A DNA stretch of 5,412 nt, taken from positions 1 through 5,412 of the forward strand of contig JAQVQF010000151.1 in NCBI GenBank assembly GCA_028701715.1, read 5' to 3'. This document shows positions 5,240-5,412 of the stretch, in pieces. The DNA comes from Eubacteriales bacterium. Its GTDB lineage: Bacteria; Bacillota; Clostridia; Oscillospirales; CAG-382. The first letter of the stretch is position 1, and each line of letters opens with the position of its first letter. The notes beneath the pieces were generated by a model that was given only the letters and a program-made list of their open reading frames with translations, was not told the DNA's origin and searched no databases. The position numbers and the translations under genes were made by a program.

Positions 5240-5315
5240 GGTGGAGACGAGGGGGCTCGAACCCATGACCTCACGGATGTGAACCGTGCGCTCTGACCAA
5301 CTGAGCTACGCCTCC
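5239..5315 (-). tRNA. tRNA-Val (anticodon CAC)
   Basis: The minus strand folds into a complete 77-nt cloverleaf with encoded CCA. The acceptor stem is GGAGGCG/CGTCTCC with one G-U pair, followed by discriminator A. The D arm is GCTC-AGTTGGTCA-GAGC. The anticodon stem CACGG/CCGTG encloses the loop TTCACAT, giving anticodon CAC, which reads valine GUG codons. The variable loop is AGGTC. The T arm is ATGGG-TTCGAGC-CCCCT, with one apparent mismatch (position 50 U opposite 64 C). Anticodon A35/C36 and discriminator A73 agree with valine identity. A promoter lies just upstream and a terminator directly abuts the 3' end, so it looks like a single-gene transcription unit. Confidence 0.95.
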
Positions 5316-5330
5316 GCGGCGCGTGTACGT

Positions 5331-5359
5331 ATTATACACCCGCTCATATAAAAAATCAA
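5331..5359 (-). promoter_or_regulatory. Promoter of tRNA-Val
   Basis: On the minus strand, TTGATT (5354-5359) and a perfect TATAAT (5331-5336) are separated by 17 nt. Transcription should start at about 5324, leaving a 5' leader of only some 9 nt for RNase P to remove. The GC-rich stretch right after the -10 fits a stable-RNA promoter. Confidence 0.85.
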
Positions 5360-5412
5360 TAGAAAATTTAATTCAACGGAAAATTACGCCGTAAAATTTA
5401 CTTCGCGCTCGT
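5360..5412. other. AT-rich right edge, no gene seen
   Basis: The last 53 bases upstream of the tRNA promoter carry no recognisable coding sequence. ACGG/CCGT pairs around 5376-5392 could form a weak hairpin, but there is no convincing terminator structure. Confidence 0.5.

Noticed and set aside
1..5412. CRISPR array, riboswitch or insertion sequence
   Set aside because: No regularly spaced repeats, no transposase frame and no recognisable riboswitch core were seen on either strand.

Overview
The window looks like a piece of a Firmicutes (Clostridia-type) chromosome with moderate GC. The evidence is strong AAAGGA/AGGAG ribosome-binding sites, a lipoprotein-type solute-binding protein, a tRNA gene with encoded CCA, classical -35/-10 promoters, and members of UPF0237/UPF0210, a pair common in this group. 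Genus cannot be read from the sequence alone.

Layout: (1) Positions 1-264, plus strand, hold the last 87 codons of ribonuclease PH, closed by a strong intrinsic terminator (298-345). (2) Everything from 4808 down to 344 is one tightly packed minus-strand gene series, read right to left: oadB-type Na+-pump beta subunit, a tiny oadG-type gamma subunit (49 aa), an 89-aa ACT-domain protein (UPF0237), a 452-aa UPF0210/DUF711 'PFL family' protein, a family-3 solute-binding lipoprotein, and a histidine-phosphatase-family protein. Gaps are 29, 15, 14, 5 and 49 nt, and no internal terminator was seen, so one transcript from a promoter at about 4868-4896 is likely. (3) Positions 4809-5238 contain no protein gene. 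They hold that promoter, a perfect inverted repeat upstream of it, a GC-richer block with imperfect inverted ends that resembles a dispersed palindromic element, and a run of three hairpins, two of them minus-strand terminators. (4) A minus-strand tRNA-Val(CAC), with its own consensus promoter and an abutting terminator, lies at 5239-5315.

How the genes may work together: OadB and OadG are membrane parts of sodium-translocating decarboxylases, but the carboxyltransferase alpha subunit and the biotin carrier are not encoded here. Instead the two pump genes are co-arranged with the ACT/UPF0210 pair, whose biochemical role is not established to my knowledge, and with a binding lipoprotein that has no permease or ATPase beside it. 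The most interesting reading is a metabolic module in which UPF0237 senses a small ligand, UPF0210 acts on a metabolite, and the pump and binding protein handle transport or energy coupling. That is inference from gene order only. The genes themselves look intact and ordinary for their families, apart from the short OadG and an apparent substitution at the usual ligand-binding arginine of the solute-binding protein.
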